From: Algihabitans sp965233705
Lineage (GTDB): Bacteria; Pseudomonadota; Alphaproteobacteria; Kiloniellales; DSM-21159
Assembly: GCA_965233705.1 (NCBI GenBank)
Contig: CBDDTF010000003.1
Coordinates: 496,001-560,000 of the forward strand
Direction: 5' to 3'
DNA length: 64,000 nucleotides
Below the pieces are notes generated by a model. That model saw only the letters and a list, made by a program, of their open reading frames with translations, searched no databases and had not been told where the DNA came from. Positions within the stretch are counted from its first letter, which is position 1, and every line of letters begins with the position of its first letter. The translations under genes and the position numbers were made by a program. This document shows positions 17,143 to 28,804 of the stretch, in pieces.

Positions 17143-19299
17143 ATGCTCCGCCAGTTCGAGCTGGTCGAACGGGTCATGTCCTACGACCCGGCCGCCGACG
17201 AAGACCGGCTCAACAAGGCTTACGTCTACGCCATGAAGATGCACGGCTCGCAGCGCCGGGCCTCGGGCGACCCCTACTTCTCGCATCCCATCGAGGTCGC
17301 CGGCATCCTGACGGAGCTGAAGCTGGATGCCGACTCCATCGTCACCGCGCTGCTCCACGACGTGGTCGAGGACACCGACGCCACGCTGGAGGAGATCGAA
17401 AAGCTGTTCGGCGGGGAGATCGGCCGGCTGGTCGACGGCGTCACCAAGCTGACCCGGATCGAGCTGCAGTCCGAGCAGTCCAAGCACGCCGAGAACTTCC
17501 GCAAGCTGGTGGTCGCCATGTCGGAGGACATCCGCGTCCTCCTGGTCAAGCTGGCCGACCGACTGCACAACATGCGCACCCTGCGCTTCATCAAGTCGGC
17601 CGAGAAGCGCAAGCGGATCGCCCGCGAGACCGCCGACATCTACGCACCGCTGGCCGAGCGCATCGGCCTCAACCGCTTCAAGGACGAGCTCGAGGACCTG
17701 GCCTTCGCCGAGCTCAATCCCGACGCGCGGGAGTCGATCCTCAACCGCCTGGAGTATCTCAAGGCCGACGGCGAGGACCTGAGCCGGCGCATCATCGACC
17801 GCCTGACCCGCGACATGGCCGAGGACGGCGTCGAGGCCCGCGTCTCCGGGCGCATCAAGACGCCCTATTCGATCTGGCGGAAGATGCAGAAGCGAAACGT
17901 CGGCTTCGAGCACCTGGCCGACATCATGGCCTTCCGGGTGGTCGTGAAATCCATTCCCGACTGCTACCAGGCCCTGGGCGCGCTGCATTCGCGCTACCCC
18001 GTGATGCCGGGGCGGATCAAGGACTACATCTCGACCCCGAAGCCGAACCGCTACCGCTCGCTGCACACCGGGCTCTACTTCGGGCCGGAGCAGCAGCGCA
18101 TCGAGGTGCAGATCCGCACCCTGGAGATGCACGAGGTGGCCGAGTACGGCGTGGCGGCGCACTGGGTCTACAAGAGCGACCCCGGCGACCGCCAGGTGGA
18201 GGGTCGCCAGTACCGCTGGCTGCGCGAGCTGCTCGACATTCTGGAGCACGCCCAGAACCCGGAGGAGTTCCTCGAGCACACCAAGCTCGAGATGTTCCAG
18301 GACCAGGTCTTCTGCTTCTCGCCGAAGGGCGATCTGATCGCCCTGCCGCGCCACGCCACGCCGATCGACTTCGCCTATGCCGTCCACACCGAGGTGGGCA
18401 ACCGCACGGTCGGCGCCCGGGTCAACGGCCGTCTGGTGCCGCTGCGCCACGAACTGGGCAACGGCGACCAGGTGGAGATCGTCACCTCCAAGGCGCAGCG
18501 TCCCTCGCCGGACTGGGAGAACATCGCCGTCAGCGGCAAGGCCAAGGCCTGCATCCGCCGCTTCATCCGCAACGAGCAACGCAGCCAGTATCTGTCGCTC
18601 GGCCGCCAGATGCTCGAGCGCGCCTTCAAGGCCGAGGGCTACGACTACACCGACAAGGCCGTCGCCGGCATCCTCAAGAAGCTCAAGCAGGAGACGGTGG
18701 AGGAGGTCTGCATCGCGGTCGGCCAGGGGCACCTGACGGCCCGCGAGGTGCTGGTCTCGGTCTTCCCCGGCGTGCGCGACCAGGCCAAGGCCGACCGCGA
18801 CAAGATCGTTCCGATCGCCAAGGCGCGCCGCAATCGCGGGGGCGACCACTTCGCCATTCCGATCAAGGGGCTGATCCCCGGCATGGCGGTGCACTTCGCG
18901 CACTGCTGCCACCCGCTGCCGGGCGACCGCATCGTCGGGATCGTCACCACCGGCAAGGGCGTGACCGTCCACACCATCGACTGCGACACGCTGCAGCAGT
19001 TCCAGGACACGCCCGAGCGCTGGGTCGACCTGGGTTGGGAGAAGAACCCGGGCGAGGAGCCCTTCACCGGGCGCCTGCACCTGACGGTCAACAACGAGCC
19101 CGGCGTGCTGGGCGGCCTGTCCACCGTGATCGGGCGCAACGAGGGCAACATCTCGAACCTGAAGTTCACCCGCCGCGCGCTGGACTTCTACGAGCTGCTG
19201 ATCGACGTCGAGGTCAGCGACGTGCGGCACCTCACCAACATCATGGCGGCCCTGCGGGCGATGCCCAACATCACCTCCGTGGAGCGCGCCCGCGGCTGA
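17143..19299 (+). CDS. rsh: bifunctional (p)ppGpp synthetase/hydrolase, RelA/SpoT (Rsh)
   Basis: Makes and degrades the alarmone (p)ppGpp in the stringent response. The 718-residue protein has an N-terminal HD hydrolase (YFSHPIEVAGI, ALLHDVVEDT), the synthetase domain, a TGS domain (FCFSPKGDLIALPR) and a C-terminal ACT domain (VNNEPGVLGGLSTVIGRNE). The intact HD residues, with RIKD in PGRIKDYISTPKPN, the RXKD form of bifunctional enzymes, argue that both activities are present. I chose the ATG at 17143 (AGAGGA upstream) over an ORF start 183 bp earlier that crosses the terminator and promoter region. Confidence 0.97.
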   Translation: MLRQFELVERVMSYDPAADEDRLNKAYVYAMKMHGSQRRASGDPYFSHPIEVAGILTELKLDADSIVTALLHDVVEDTDATLEEIEKLFGGEIGRLVDGVTKLTRIELQSEQSKHAENFRKLVVAMSEDIRVLLVKLADRLHNMRTLRFIKSAEKRKRIARETADIYAPLAERIGLNRFKDELEDLAFAELNPDARESILNRLEYLKADGEDLSRRIIDRLTRDMAEDGVEARVSGRIKTPYSIWRKMQKRNVGFEHLADIMAFRVVVKSIPDCYQALGALHSRYPVMPGRIKDYISTPKPNRYRSLHTGLYFGPEQQRIEVQIRTLEMHEVAEYGVAAHWVYKSDPGDRQVEGRQYRWLRELLDILEHAQNPEEFLEHTKLEMFQDQVFCFSPKGDLIALPRHATPIDFAYAVHTEVGNRTVGARVNGRLVPLRHELGNGDQVEIVTSKAQRPSPDWENIAVSGKAKACIRRFIRNEQRSQYLSLGRQMLERAFKAEGYDYTDKAVAGILKKLKQETVEEVCIAVGQGHLTAREVLVSVFPGVRDQAKADRDKIVPIAKARRNRGGDHFAIPIKGLIPGMAVHFAHCCHPLPGDRIVGIVTTGKGVTVHTIDCDTLQQFQDTPERWVDLGWEKNPGEEPFTGRLHLTVNNEPGVLGGLSTVIGRNEGNISNLKFTRRALDFYELLIDVEVSDVRHLTNIMAALRAMPNITSVERARG

Positions 19300-19384
19300 G
19301 CGCCACCGCCGGCCGCACCTTTGCGGATCGGTCGCCAGTCGCCTACCTTTCGGAGACCGAAGCTTGCCGAGGAGGAGCCGGGCC

Positions 19385-20158
19385 ATGGGCCAGCGCCTGC
19401 GTCTGGGTGTCAACATCGATCACGTCGCCACCATCCGCAACGCCCGCGGCGGGCGCCACCCCGACCCGGTGCGCGCCGCCCATCTGGCGGCGGCGGCCGG
19501 GGCCGACGGGATCACGGCGCACCTGCGCGAGGACCGGCGCCACATGACCGACCCCGATATCGCGGCGCTGTCCGTCGGCGTGGCGCTGCCGCTCAACCTG
19601 GAGATGGCGGCGACCGACGAGATGCTGGAGATCGCGCTGCGCCACAAACCGCACGCGGCCTGCATCGTGCCCGAGAAGCGCGACGAGGTGACCACCGAAG
19701 GCGGCCTCGACGCCGCCGGCCAGATGAACGCCCTGCGCCGCTACGTCGACGCGCTGGGCGAGGCCGGCATCCGCGTCTCGCTCTTCCTCGATCCGGAGGC
19801 GCGCCAGCTCGAGGCGGCCCGGCACCTCGGCGCGCCGGTCGTCGAGCTGCACACCGGGGCCTACTGCGAGGCCTGGCTGGACAAGGGGCCGGACAGCCGG
19901 GAGACCGAGGCGGAGCTGCAGCGCCTTCGCGACAGCGCCCGCCTGGCCGAGGAGCTGGGCCTGGAGTGCCATGCCGGCCACGGCCTGACCTACGACACCG
20001 TGCCGCCGGTCGCCGCGATCCCCAACCTGGTCGAGCTCAACATCGGCCACTTCCTGATCGGCGAGGCGATCTTCAGCGGCCTGGATTCGGCGGTCAAGCG
20101 GATGCGCGCGGTGATGGACAAGGCGCGGGCCGAGGCGCTCGGCGCCCGTTCGGCCTGA
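19385..20158 (+). CDS. pdxJ: pyridoxine 5'-phosphate synthase
   Basis: Condenses 1-deoxyxylulose 5-phosphate with 3-amino-2-oxopropyl phosphate to pyridoxine 5'-phosphate. The 257-residue TIM-barrel protein shows GVNIDHVATIRNARGG, ADGITAHLREDRRHM, CIVPEKRDEVTTEGGLD, VELHTGAYC and LECHAGHGLTYDTV, all standard PdxJ blocks. The start is the ATG at 19385, preceded by GAGGAG; seven further codons upstream are open but not family-like. It lies between rsh and acpS in the conserved alphaproteobacterial order. Confidence 0.97.
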   Translation: MGQRLRLGVNIDHVATIRNARGGRHPDPVRAAHLAAAAGADGITAHLREDRRHMTDPDIAALSVGVALPLNLEMAATDEMLEIALRHKPHAACIVPEKRDEVTTEGGLDAAGQMNALRRYVDALGEAGIRVSLFLDPEARQLEAARHLGAPVVELHTGAYCEAWLDKGPDSRETEAELQRLRDSARLAEELGLECHAGHGLTYDTVPPVAAIPNLVELNIGHFLIGEAIFSGLDSAVKRMRAVMDKARAEALGARSA

Positions 20159-20171
20159 GCGCGCGCCGGCG

Positions 20172-20582
20172 ATGATCATCGGCATCGGCAGCGACCTGAT
20201 CGACATCCGGCGAGTCGAGAAGACCCTGGAGCGCTTCGGCCGGCGCTTCACCGACCGGGTCTTCACCGAGGCCGAGATCGCCAAGGCCGAGCGCCGCCGC
20301 CTGCGCGCGGCCACCTACGCCAAGCGCTTCGCCGCCAAGGAGGCCTGCGCCAAGGCGCTGGGCACCGGCGTGCCGCGGCGCGGCGTGCACTGGAAGCACA
20401 TGGGGGTGGTCAACCTGCCCAGTGGCAAGCCGACCCTGGCGCTGACCGAGGGCGCGGCGACGCGCCTGGCGGAGCTGCTGCCGCCGGGCACCGAGGCGCA
20501 GATCGACCTCACCATCACCGACGACTATCCCCTGGCCCAGGCCATGGTCATCATCTCCGCGGTTCCGTTGCGCGGCGACTAG
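20172..20582 (+). CDS. acpS: holo-[acyl-carrier-protein] synthase
   Basis: Transfers 4'-phosphopantetheine from CoA to acyl carrier protein. The 136-residue protein has IIGIGSDLIDIRRVE (magnesium Asp), FTEAEIAKAERR, the catalytic KRFAAKEACAKALGTG and the C-terminal SITDDYPLAQA-like block (here TITDDYPLAQAMVI). It starts 13 bp after pdxJ and is probably in the same transcript. Length is normal. Confidence 0.96.
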   Translation: MIIGIGSDLIDIRRVEKTLERFGRRFTDRVFTEAEIAKAERRRLRAATYAKRFAAKEACAKALGTGVPRRGVHWKHMGVVNLPSGKPTLALTEGAATRLAELLPPGTEAQIDLTITDDYPLAQAMVIISAVPLRGD

Positions 20583-20649
20583 CGCTATATGCTGCTGGCA
20601 CATCTCCGGCAGAGCATTTCTCAACCCACACAGCGAGCTGCGATTGTCC

Positions 20650-21390
20650 ATGGCGAAGGCGAGCAAGAGCGCCGGCGGAGGCTTTTGGGATACCGTGCGC
20701 ACGATCTTCTACGCCGTGGTGATCGCGCTGGTTCTGCGGACCTTCGCCTACGAGCCCTTCAACATCCCCTCCGGCTCGATGCTGCCGACGCTGCTGATCG
20801 GCGACTACCTCTTCGTCTCCAAGTTCTCCTACGGCTACAGCCGCTATTCGCTGCCCTGGGGGCTGGTCCCCTTCGAGGGGCGGGTGCTGGGCGGCGAGGT
20901 GGAGCGCGGCGACGTCGCGGTCTTCAAGTTGCCGACCGACAACCGCACCGACTACATCAAGCGGATCGTCGGCCTGCCGGGCGACCGCATCCAGGTGGTC
21001 GGCGGCCTGCTGCACATCAACGGCGAGCCGGTGCAGCGCGAGAAGGTGGCCGAGAGCGTCGTGCCCGGCACGATCGGCACGGTCGTCGAGTACGTCGAGA
21101 CCCTGCCGAACGGGCGCCGCCACCTGATCTGGGAGCGCGGCGACGACATGCCCTTCGACAACACGCCGGTCTACGAGGTGCCGGCGGACCACTACTTCGC
21201 GATGGGCGACAACCGGGACTCCAGTCAGGACAGCCGGGCCCAGCGGCTGGTCGGCTACGTGCCGCGCGAGAATCTGGTCGGCCGGGCCGAGTTCCTCTTC
21301 TTCTCCTACGACGGCTCGGCGCGTCTCTGGGAGGTCTGGAAGTGGCCCTTCGCCATCCGCTGGGGTCGCCTGTTCGATGGCATCCGCTAA
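20650..21390 (+). CDS. lepB: signal peptidase I
   Basis: Removes signal peptides from secreted proteins at the inner membrane. After one N-terminal membrane helix (residues 16-33) come SGSMLPTL with catalytic Ser43, DYIKRIVGLPGD with general-base Lys104, and the GDNRDSSQDSR box. The 246-residue length suits a single-anchor alphaproteobacterial enzyme. I use the ATG at 20650; a TTG two codons earlier is also possible, since no strong ribosome-binding site decides. It overlaps rnc by 14 bp. Confidence 0.96.
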   Translation: MAKASKSAGGGFWDTVRTIFYAVVIALVLRTFAYEPFNIPSGSMLPTLLIGDYLFVSKFSYGYSRYSLPWGLVPFEGRVLGGEVERGDVAVFKLPTDNRTDYIKRIVGLPGDRIQVVGGLLHINGEPVQREKVAESVVPGTIGTVVEYVETLPNGRRHLIWERGDDMPFDNTPVYEVPADHYFAMGDNRDSSQDSRAQRLVGYVPRENLVGRAEFLFFSYDGSARLWEVWKWPFAIRWGRLFDGIR

Positions 21391-22102
21391 ACCCGCCAAG
21401 CCGACCGCGCCGCCCGAACCCGACCTGGCCGAGCTGGCCGAGCGCCTCGGCCACGGCTTCGCCGAGCCCGGACTGCTGGCCCAGGCCCTGACCCATTCCA
21501 GCCGCGCCGGCAGCGCCGCGCAGTCCTACGAGCGCATGGAGTTCCTGGGCGACCGCGTGCTCGGCTGCCTGGTCGCCGAGCTGCTCTACCGGCGTTTCCC
21601 GGCGGAGAACGAGGGCGCGCTCGGCAAGCGCTTCGCCGCGCTGGTGCGCCGCGAGACCTTGGCCGAGGTGGCCGGGCCCGCCGGCCTGGATCTCGGCCCC
21701 TACCTGCGCCTGTCGCGCGGCGAGGAGGACTCCGGCGGGCGCCAGAACCCGGCTACCCTGGCCGATGCCTGCGAGGCGGTGATCGCCGCGCTCTACCTGG
21801 ACGGCGGACTGGCAGCGGCGCGCCGTCTGGTCGACCCGATCTGGGCGCCGCTGCTGGAGGCCGACCTGACGCCGCCGCAGGACGCCAAGACCCGCCTGCA
21901 GGAGTGGGCGCAGGGGCAGGGGCTGCCACTGCCGGTCTACAAGGAGGTGGGGCGCAGCGGCCCCGACCATGCGCCGCTGTTCACCCTGCGCGTGGCCCTG
22001 GCCGACGGCCGCGGCGCCGAGGCCGAGGGGCGGTCCAAGCGGGCCGCCGAGCAGGCCGCGGCCGAGGCGCTGCTGACCCGGCTGACGGAGGAGGAACGAT
22101 GA
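21377..22102 (+). CDS. rnc: ribonuclease III
   Basis: Double-strand-specific endoribonuclease for rRNA and mRNA processing. The 241-residue protein has the RNase III signature in ERMEFLGDRVLGCLVAELL, the second acidic site in DACEAVIAALYLDGG and a C-terminal dsRNA-binding domain (DAKTRLQEWAQGQGLPLP to AAEQAAAEALL). It starts inside the end of lepB and overlaps era by ATGA, so translation is probably coupled in lepB-rnc-era. Confidence 0.97.
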   Translation: MASAKPAKPTAPPEPDLAELAERLGHGFAEPGLLAQALTHSSRAGSAAQSYERMEFLGDRVLGCLVAELLYRRFPAENEGALGKRFAALVRRETLAEVAGPAGLDLGPYLRLSRGEEDSGGRQNPATLADACEAVIAALYLDGGLAAARRLVDPIWAPLLEADLTPPQDAKTRLQEWAQGQGLPLPVYKEVGRSGPDHAPLFTLRVALADGRGAEAEGRSKRAAEQAAAEALLTRLTEEER

Positions 22103-23016
22103 ACCGGAGCCTCAACCAGGGCCAGAGCCGCTGTGGCGTGGTGGCCTTGGTCGGCGCGACCAACGCGGGCAAGTCGACGCTGCTCAACCGGGCGGTCGGT
22201 AGCAAGGTCTCGATCGTCACCCACAAGGTGCAGACCACCCGCACCCGCGTGCGCGGCATCGCGCTGCAGGACCGCGCGCAGCTCATCTTCGTCGACACGC
22301 CGGGCATCTTCGCGCCGCGCGACCGGCTGCAGCGCGCGATGGTGGCGGCCGCCTGGAACGCCGTGCAGGACGCCGATCTGGTGGTCTTCCTCTACGACGC
22401 CCAGCGCCGCGCGCCCGACGAGGCGGCCGAGGCGATCGTGCGCGGCCTGGCCAAGAAGGCGCGGCGCCTGGTGCTGGCGCTCAACAAGGTCGACGCGGTG
22501 CCGCGCGAGACGCTGCTGGGTCTGGCCGGGGCCTTCAACGAGATGGCCCAGTTCGAGCGCACCTTCATGATCTCGGCGCTGACCGGCGACGGCGTCGAAG
22601 ACCTGCTGGCCTACCTCGCCGCCGAGGCGCCGGAGGGGCCCTGGCTCTACCCGGCCGACCAGGCCTCCGACCTGCCGCTGCGCCTGCTGGCGGCGGAGGT
22701 TACCCGCGAGAAGCTGTTCCTCAACCTGCACCAGGAGCTGCCCTACGCGCTGACCGTGGAGACCGAGGCCTGGGAGGAGTTCACCGACGGCTCCGTCAAG
22801 ATCGACCAGACCATCTACCTGCAGCGCGAGGCGCAGAAGCGCATCGCCATCGGCGCCGGCGGGCGCAGCATCCGCAAGGTGCGCGAGCAGGCCCAGGCGG
22901 AGCTGCAGGCGCTGCTCGAGCGGCCGGTCCACCTCTATCTCTTCGTCAAGGTGCGCGAGCGCTGGATCGACGACCCCGAGCGCTACCGCGACTGGGGCCT
23001 CGACTGGCAGGCCTGA
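22099..23016 (+). CDS. era: ribosome-maturation GTPase Era
   Basis: GTPase that binds the 3' end of 16S rRNA during 30S assembly. The 305-residue protein has P-loop GATNAGKST (19-27), the switch region VQTTRTRVRGI, FVDTPGIF, ALNKVDAV and a C-terminal KH domain (EAQKRIAIGAGGRSIRKV). The ATG overlaps the rnc stop in an ATGA junction, preceded by GAGGAGGA. The overlap implies coupled expression with rnc. Confidence 0.97.
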   Translation: MNRSLNQGQSRCGVVALVGATNAGKSTLLNRAVGSKVSIVTHKVQTTRTRVRGIALQDRAQLIFVDTPGIFAPRDRLQRAMVAAAWNAVQDADLVVFLYDAQRRAPDEAAEAIVRGLAKKARRLVLALNKVDAVPRETLLGLAGAFNEMAQFERTFMISALTGDGVEDLLAYLAAEAPEGPWLYPADQASDLPLRLLAAEVTREKLFLNLHQELPYALTVETEAWEEFTDGSVKIDQTIYLQREAQKRIAIGAGGRSIRKVREQAQAELQALLERPVHLYLFVKVRERWIDDPERYRDWGLDWQA

Positions 23017-23056
23017 CCCCTCGCTGACCGGCGGTGGCGGGCCTATCTTCATCGCC

Positions 23057-23782
23057 ATGCTCGAATGGACCGACGACGCGATCGTGCTGGAGGCCCGTCC
23101 GCACGGCGAGAGCGGGGCGGTGGTCTCGCTGCTGACCGAGCGGCATGGCCGCCACGCCGGCTTCGTGCGCGGCGGCCAGGGCCGGCAGATGCGCCCGGTG
23201 CTGCAGCCGGGCAACGCGGTGCGCGCCACCTGGAACGCGCGCCTGGCCGAGCACATGGGCAACCTCAGCCTGGAGTTGACCGGCGCCCATGCCGCGGCGG
23301 TGCTTGACGACCGCGCCCGCCTGGCCGCCCTGGCCGCGGCCACGGCCGTGTGCGACCGCGCGCTGCCGGAGCGCGAGCCCCATCCGGCCAGCTACCACGG
23401 CCTGCTCGCGCTGATCGACGCGCTGTCCGGCGACCACTGGCCGGAGGCCTACGTCCAGTGGGAGCTGCTGCTGCTGAAGGACCTGGGCTACGGCCTGGAC
23501 CTGGAGCGCTGCGCGGCGGGCGGCGCCAACGACCAGCTCGCCTACGTCTCGCCGCGCACCGGCCGCGCCGTCTCGCTGGCGGCGGCCGAGCCCTACCTCG
23601 ACCGCCTGCTGCCGCTGCCCGGCTTCCTGATCGGGCGGGGCGGCGGCGGGCCGCAGGAGGTGGCCGCGGGCCTGCGGCTGACGGCGCATTTTCTCGCGCG
23701 GAACGTGTTTCATCCCCAGGACCGCGACCTGCCGTCGGCACGTAAACGATTTAGCGAGGCGATGGCGGCGCAGGGCCCTTGA
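23057..23782 (+). CDS. recO: DNA repair protein RecO
   Basis: Recombination mediator that helps load RecA through RecFOR. The 241-residue protein begins MLEWTDDAIVLEARPHGESG, with an N-terminal OB fold (ERHGRHAGFVRGGQGR), a central helical part (YVQWELLLLKDLGYGLDLERC) and a C-terminus ending in a helix with RNVFHPQDRDLPSARKRF. These match alphaproteobacterial RecO, which lacks most of the zinc cysteines. It closes the rsh-to-recO run, 40 bp after era. Confidence 0.95.
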   Translation: MLEWTDDAIVLEARPHGESGAVVSLLTERHGRHAGFVRGGQGRQMRPVLQPGNAVRATWNARLAEHMGNLSLELTGAHAAAVLDDRARLAALAAATAVCDRALPEREPHPASYHGLLALIDALSGDHWPEAYVQWELLLLKDLGYGLDLERCAAGGANDQLAYVSPRTGRAVSLAAAEPYLDRLLPLPGFLIGRGGGGPQEVAAGLRLTAHFLARNVFHPQDRDLPSARKRFSEAMAAQGP

Positions 23783-23839
23783 CCGCCGCGGGAGGCCGGG
23801 GCAAACCAAGCCCTCCTGTCATCGACCTGAAACACGCCC

Positions 23840-25165
23840 ATGCCCGCAAGTTCCCCGGCCGCGCCCCCGGCTGAGTCACCGGCCGCGCCTGGACCGGCCG
23901 CCGCTGGCGCTCCCGCTCCCGCTGCCGCGCCGCGCCATGTCGTGGTGGTGGGCGCGGGCATCGTCGGGGTCTGCTGCGCGCGGGCGCTGCAGCGCGACGG
24001 CCACCGGGTGACGCTGCTCGATCGCGGTCCGCCGGGCGAGGGCGCGTCCTTCGGCAACGCCGCGGTGCTGGCGACCGGGTCGGTCGTGCCGGTCGCCACG
24101 CCGGGCATCTGGCGCCAGGTGCCGCGGATGCTGCGCGATCCCCTGGGGCCGCTGGCGCTGCGCTGGGGCTACCTGCCGCGGCTCGCGCCCTGGCTGCTGC
24201 GCTTCCTGGCGGCCAGCGCGCCGGCGCGGGTGGAGGCCATCTCCGGCGCGTTGCAGGCGCTGCTCGACGGCGCCATCCCGGCCTACGAGACGCTGTTGGG
24301 TCCGGCCGAGGCCGGCGCGCTGCTGCGCCGGCGCGGCTGGCTCGGCGCCTTCACGACCCGGCCGGGGCTGGAGGGCTACCGCGCCGCCGTCGCGCTACAA
24401 CGCCGCCGCGGCATCGAGGTCGGCGAGGTCTCCCCCGGCGAGCTGCGCCGGCTCGAGCCGGCGCTGACCCGCGACCTGGCCGGCGGCTTCTACTACCCCG
24501 AGGTCGGTCACACCCTGGACCCCTACCGCCTGGTACTGAGCCTGGCCGAGGCGGTGCGGCGGGCCGGCGGGCGCGTGCTGCGCCGCGACGTTACCGGCTT
24601 CACCCTGGGCAGCGCCGGGGTCGAGGCGGTGGAGACCACGGAGGACAGCCTGGCCTGCGACGCCGTGGTGGTGGCGGCCGGCGCCTGGTCCAAGGAGCTG
24701 GCGCGGCGCCTGGGCGCGCGGGTGCCGCTCGACACCGAGCGCGGCTACCACCTGAGCCTGCCGGCGCCCGCCCTGGAGCTCGGCCGGCCGGTCTTCTCCG
24801 GCGAGTTCGGGCTGGTCTGCACGCCCCTGGCCGAGGGGCTGCGTGTCGCCGGCACGGTGGAGCTGGGCGGCCTCGCCGCCGCGCCCGACTGGCGGCGCGC
24901 CGAGGTGCTGGCCGCGCGCGGCCGGCGGCTGCTGCCCGAGCTGGAGACCGCCGGGGCCAGCCGCTGGATGGGGCTGCGGCCCTCGCTGCCGGACTCGCTT
25001 CCGGTGCTGGGCCCGGCGCCGGCGGCGGGCAACGCGATCCTGGCCTTCGGCCACGGCCACCTGGGGCTGACGCTGGGCGCGCGCAGCGGCGCGTTGGTCA
25101 GCGACCTGCTGGCCGGACGCCGCCCGGCGATCGACCTCGCCCCTTTCGCGCCGACCCGCTTCTGA
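23840..25165 (+). CDS. FAD-dependent D-amino-acid dehydrogenase-like oxidoreductase (DadA family)
   Basis: A 441-residue FAD oxidoreductase of the DAO/DadA superfamily. After a 30-residue Ala/Pro-rich leader comes the dinucleotide fold VVVVGAGIVGVCCARALQ, then DRGPPGEGASFGNAAVLA, typical of DadA-like proteins, and the C-terminal FAD segment AFGHGHLGLTLGARSG with MGLRPSLPDSLPVLGP before it. It probably oxidises a D-amino acid or related amine; the substrate is not decidable. The leader is not a signal peptide by eye, and a later start cannot be excluded. Confidence 0.88.
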   Translation: MPASSPAAPPAESPAAPGPAAAGAPAPAAAPRHVVVVGAGIVGVCCARALQRDGHRVTLLDRGPPGEGASFGNAAVLATGSVVPVATPGIWRQVPRMLRDPLGPLALRWGYLPRLAPWLLRFLAASAPARVEAISGALQALLDGAIPAYETLLGPAEAGALLRRRGWLGAFTTRPGLEGYRAAVALQRRRGIEVGEVSPGELRRLEPALTRDLAGGFYYPEVGHTLDPYRLVLSLAEAVRRAGGRVLRRDVTGFTLGSAGVEAVETTEDSLACDAVVVAAGAWSKELARRLGARVPLDTERGYHLSLPAPALELGRPVFSGEFGLVCTPLAEGLRVAGTVELGGLAAAPDWRRAEVLAARGRRLLPELETAGASRWMGLRPSLPDSLPVLGPAPAAGNAILAFGHGHLGLTLGARSGALVSDLLAGRRPAIDLAPFAPTRF

Positions 25166-25202
25166 TCCCGCGCCCAGGAAAGGGCGCCGGCCGCCACTCC
25201 GG

Positions 25203-25231
25203 TTGACAGGGGGCCACCCTCGCGGTCTAAC
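25203..25231 (+). promoter_or_regulatory. probable sigma-70 promoter of pccA
   Basis: A perfect TTGACA (25203-25208) is followed at exactly 17 bp by TCTAAC (25226-25231), four of six in the -10. It lies 34 bp before the pccA ATG and 37 bp after the previous stop, so the predicted leader is short. Confidence 0.65.
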
Positions 25232-25264
25232 CGTGGGCGCATTTTCGAGCGGGGGTTCGCGCAG

Positions 25265-27262
<1,998 letters not shown>

Positions 27263-27283
27263 GCGGCGGGTCGCGCGCGAGGC

Positions 27284-27703
27284 ATGGAACAGCTCGATCC
27301 GCCCGACCCGCGCGTCTGGGACGAACGGCGGCTCTGGTTCGAGCGGCGCCAGGCCGAGGCCGGCCGCCTGGGCGCCGGGCGCCTGTCGGAGCAGGCGACC
27401 GCGCTGCTGATCGACCTGCAGGCCTGCTTCTGCGCCGGCGCCTGGGCCGCCGTGGTGATCCTGGCCGCGACCATCGTCGACAGCCAGGTCGAGGTCTCCA
27501 AGGAGCGGCGCGCGGCGCCGTCGGAGGAGCTGCGCTGGCTGCGCAGCCTGCGCAACCGCCTGGTTCACGAGGACCGCAGCAACCCGGCGCTGACCATCGA
27601 GGATCAGTGGACCCAGCGCCGCGAATGGGAGCGCGCGGCCAAGCGCGCCGTTGATCTGGTGTTCGCCGCCCTCTATCCGGGTGGCCGCACCGCTTTCGCC
27701 TGA
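27284..27703 (+). CDS. small HEPN-like protein, hypothetical
   Basis: A 139-residue helical protein of unknown function. The segment LRSLRNRLVHEDRSNP carries the RX4H motif (RNRLVH) of HEPN-fold proteins, and LLIDLQACFCAGAWAAVVILAATIVD looks like the buried helices of DUF4145/HEPN-type proteins. The HEPN fold often provides RNase or nucleotide-binding activity, but motif plus helix pattern is all I see. It lies 21 bp after pccA and 26 bp before the SDR gene, so it is likely in their transcript. No partner antitoxin gene is adjacent. Confidence 0.7.
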   Translation: MEQLDPPDPRVWDERRLWFERRQAEAGRLGAGRLSEQATALLIDLQACFCAGAWAAVVILAATIVDSQVEVSKERRAAPSEELRWLRSLRNRLVHEDRSNPALTIEDQWTQRREWERAAKRAVDLVFAALYPGGRTAFA

Positions 27704-27729
27704 CCCAGCTCTCGGGAGGAGTCTCAGCC

Positions 27730-28493
<764 letters not shown>

Positions 28494-28497
<4 letters not shown>

Positions 28498-28790
28498 CCC
28501 CCGCCGGCCCCGGCGAGGTGCGCCTGCACGTCCTGGTCTCGGGCCGGGTGCAGGGCGTCTGGTTCCGCGCCTGGACCCAGCAGGAGGCCGAGCGGCGCGG
28601 CCTGTCGGGCTGGGTGCGCAACCTTTCCGACGGCCGGGTCGAGGCCGTCTTCGCCGGCCCGCGCGACCGGGTCGAGGAGATGGTCGCGGCCTGCCGCGAG
28701 GGGCCGCCGCTGGCCCGGGTCGAGGATGTCACCGTCGCGGAGCATCACGGTCCGCTGGAGCCGGGCTTCCAGACCCGGCCGACCGCCTGA
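28494..28790 (+). CDS. acyP: acylphosphatase
   Basis: Hydrolyses acyl phosphates such as acetyl phosphate. The 98-residue protein has the family core: VSGRVQGVWFRAWTQQEA with catalytic Arg25, then LSGWVRNLSDGRVEAVF with catalytic Asn43, and a C-terminal strand. The start overlaps the SDR stop (ATGA), implying coupled translation. Size and motif order are normal. Confidence 0.95.
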
Positions 28791-28804
28791 GGCGCTGCGC
28801 GCGG

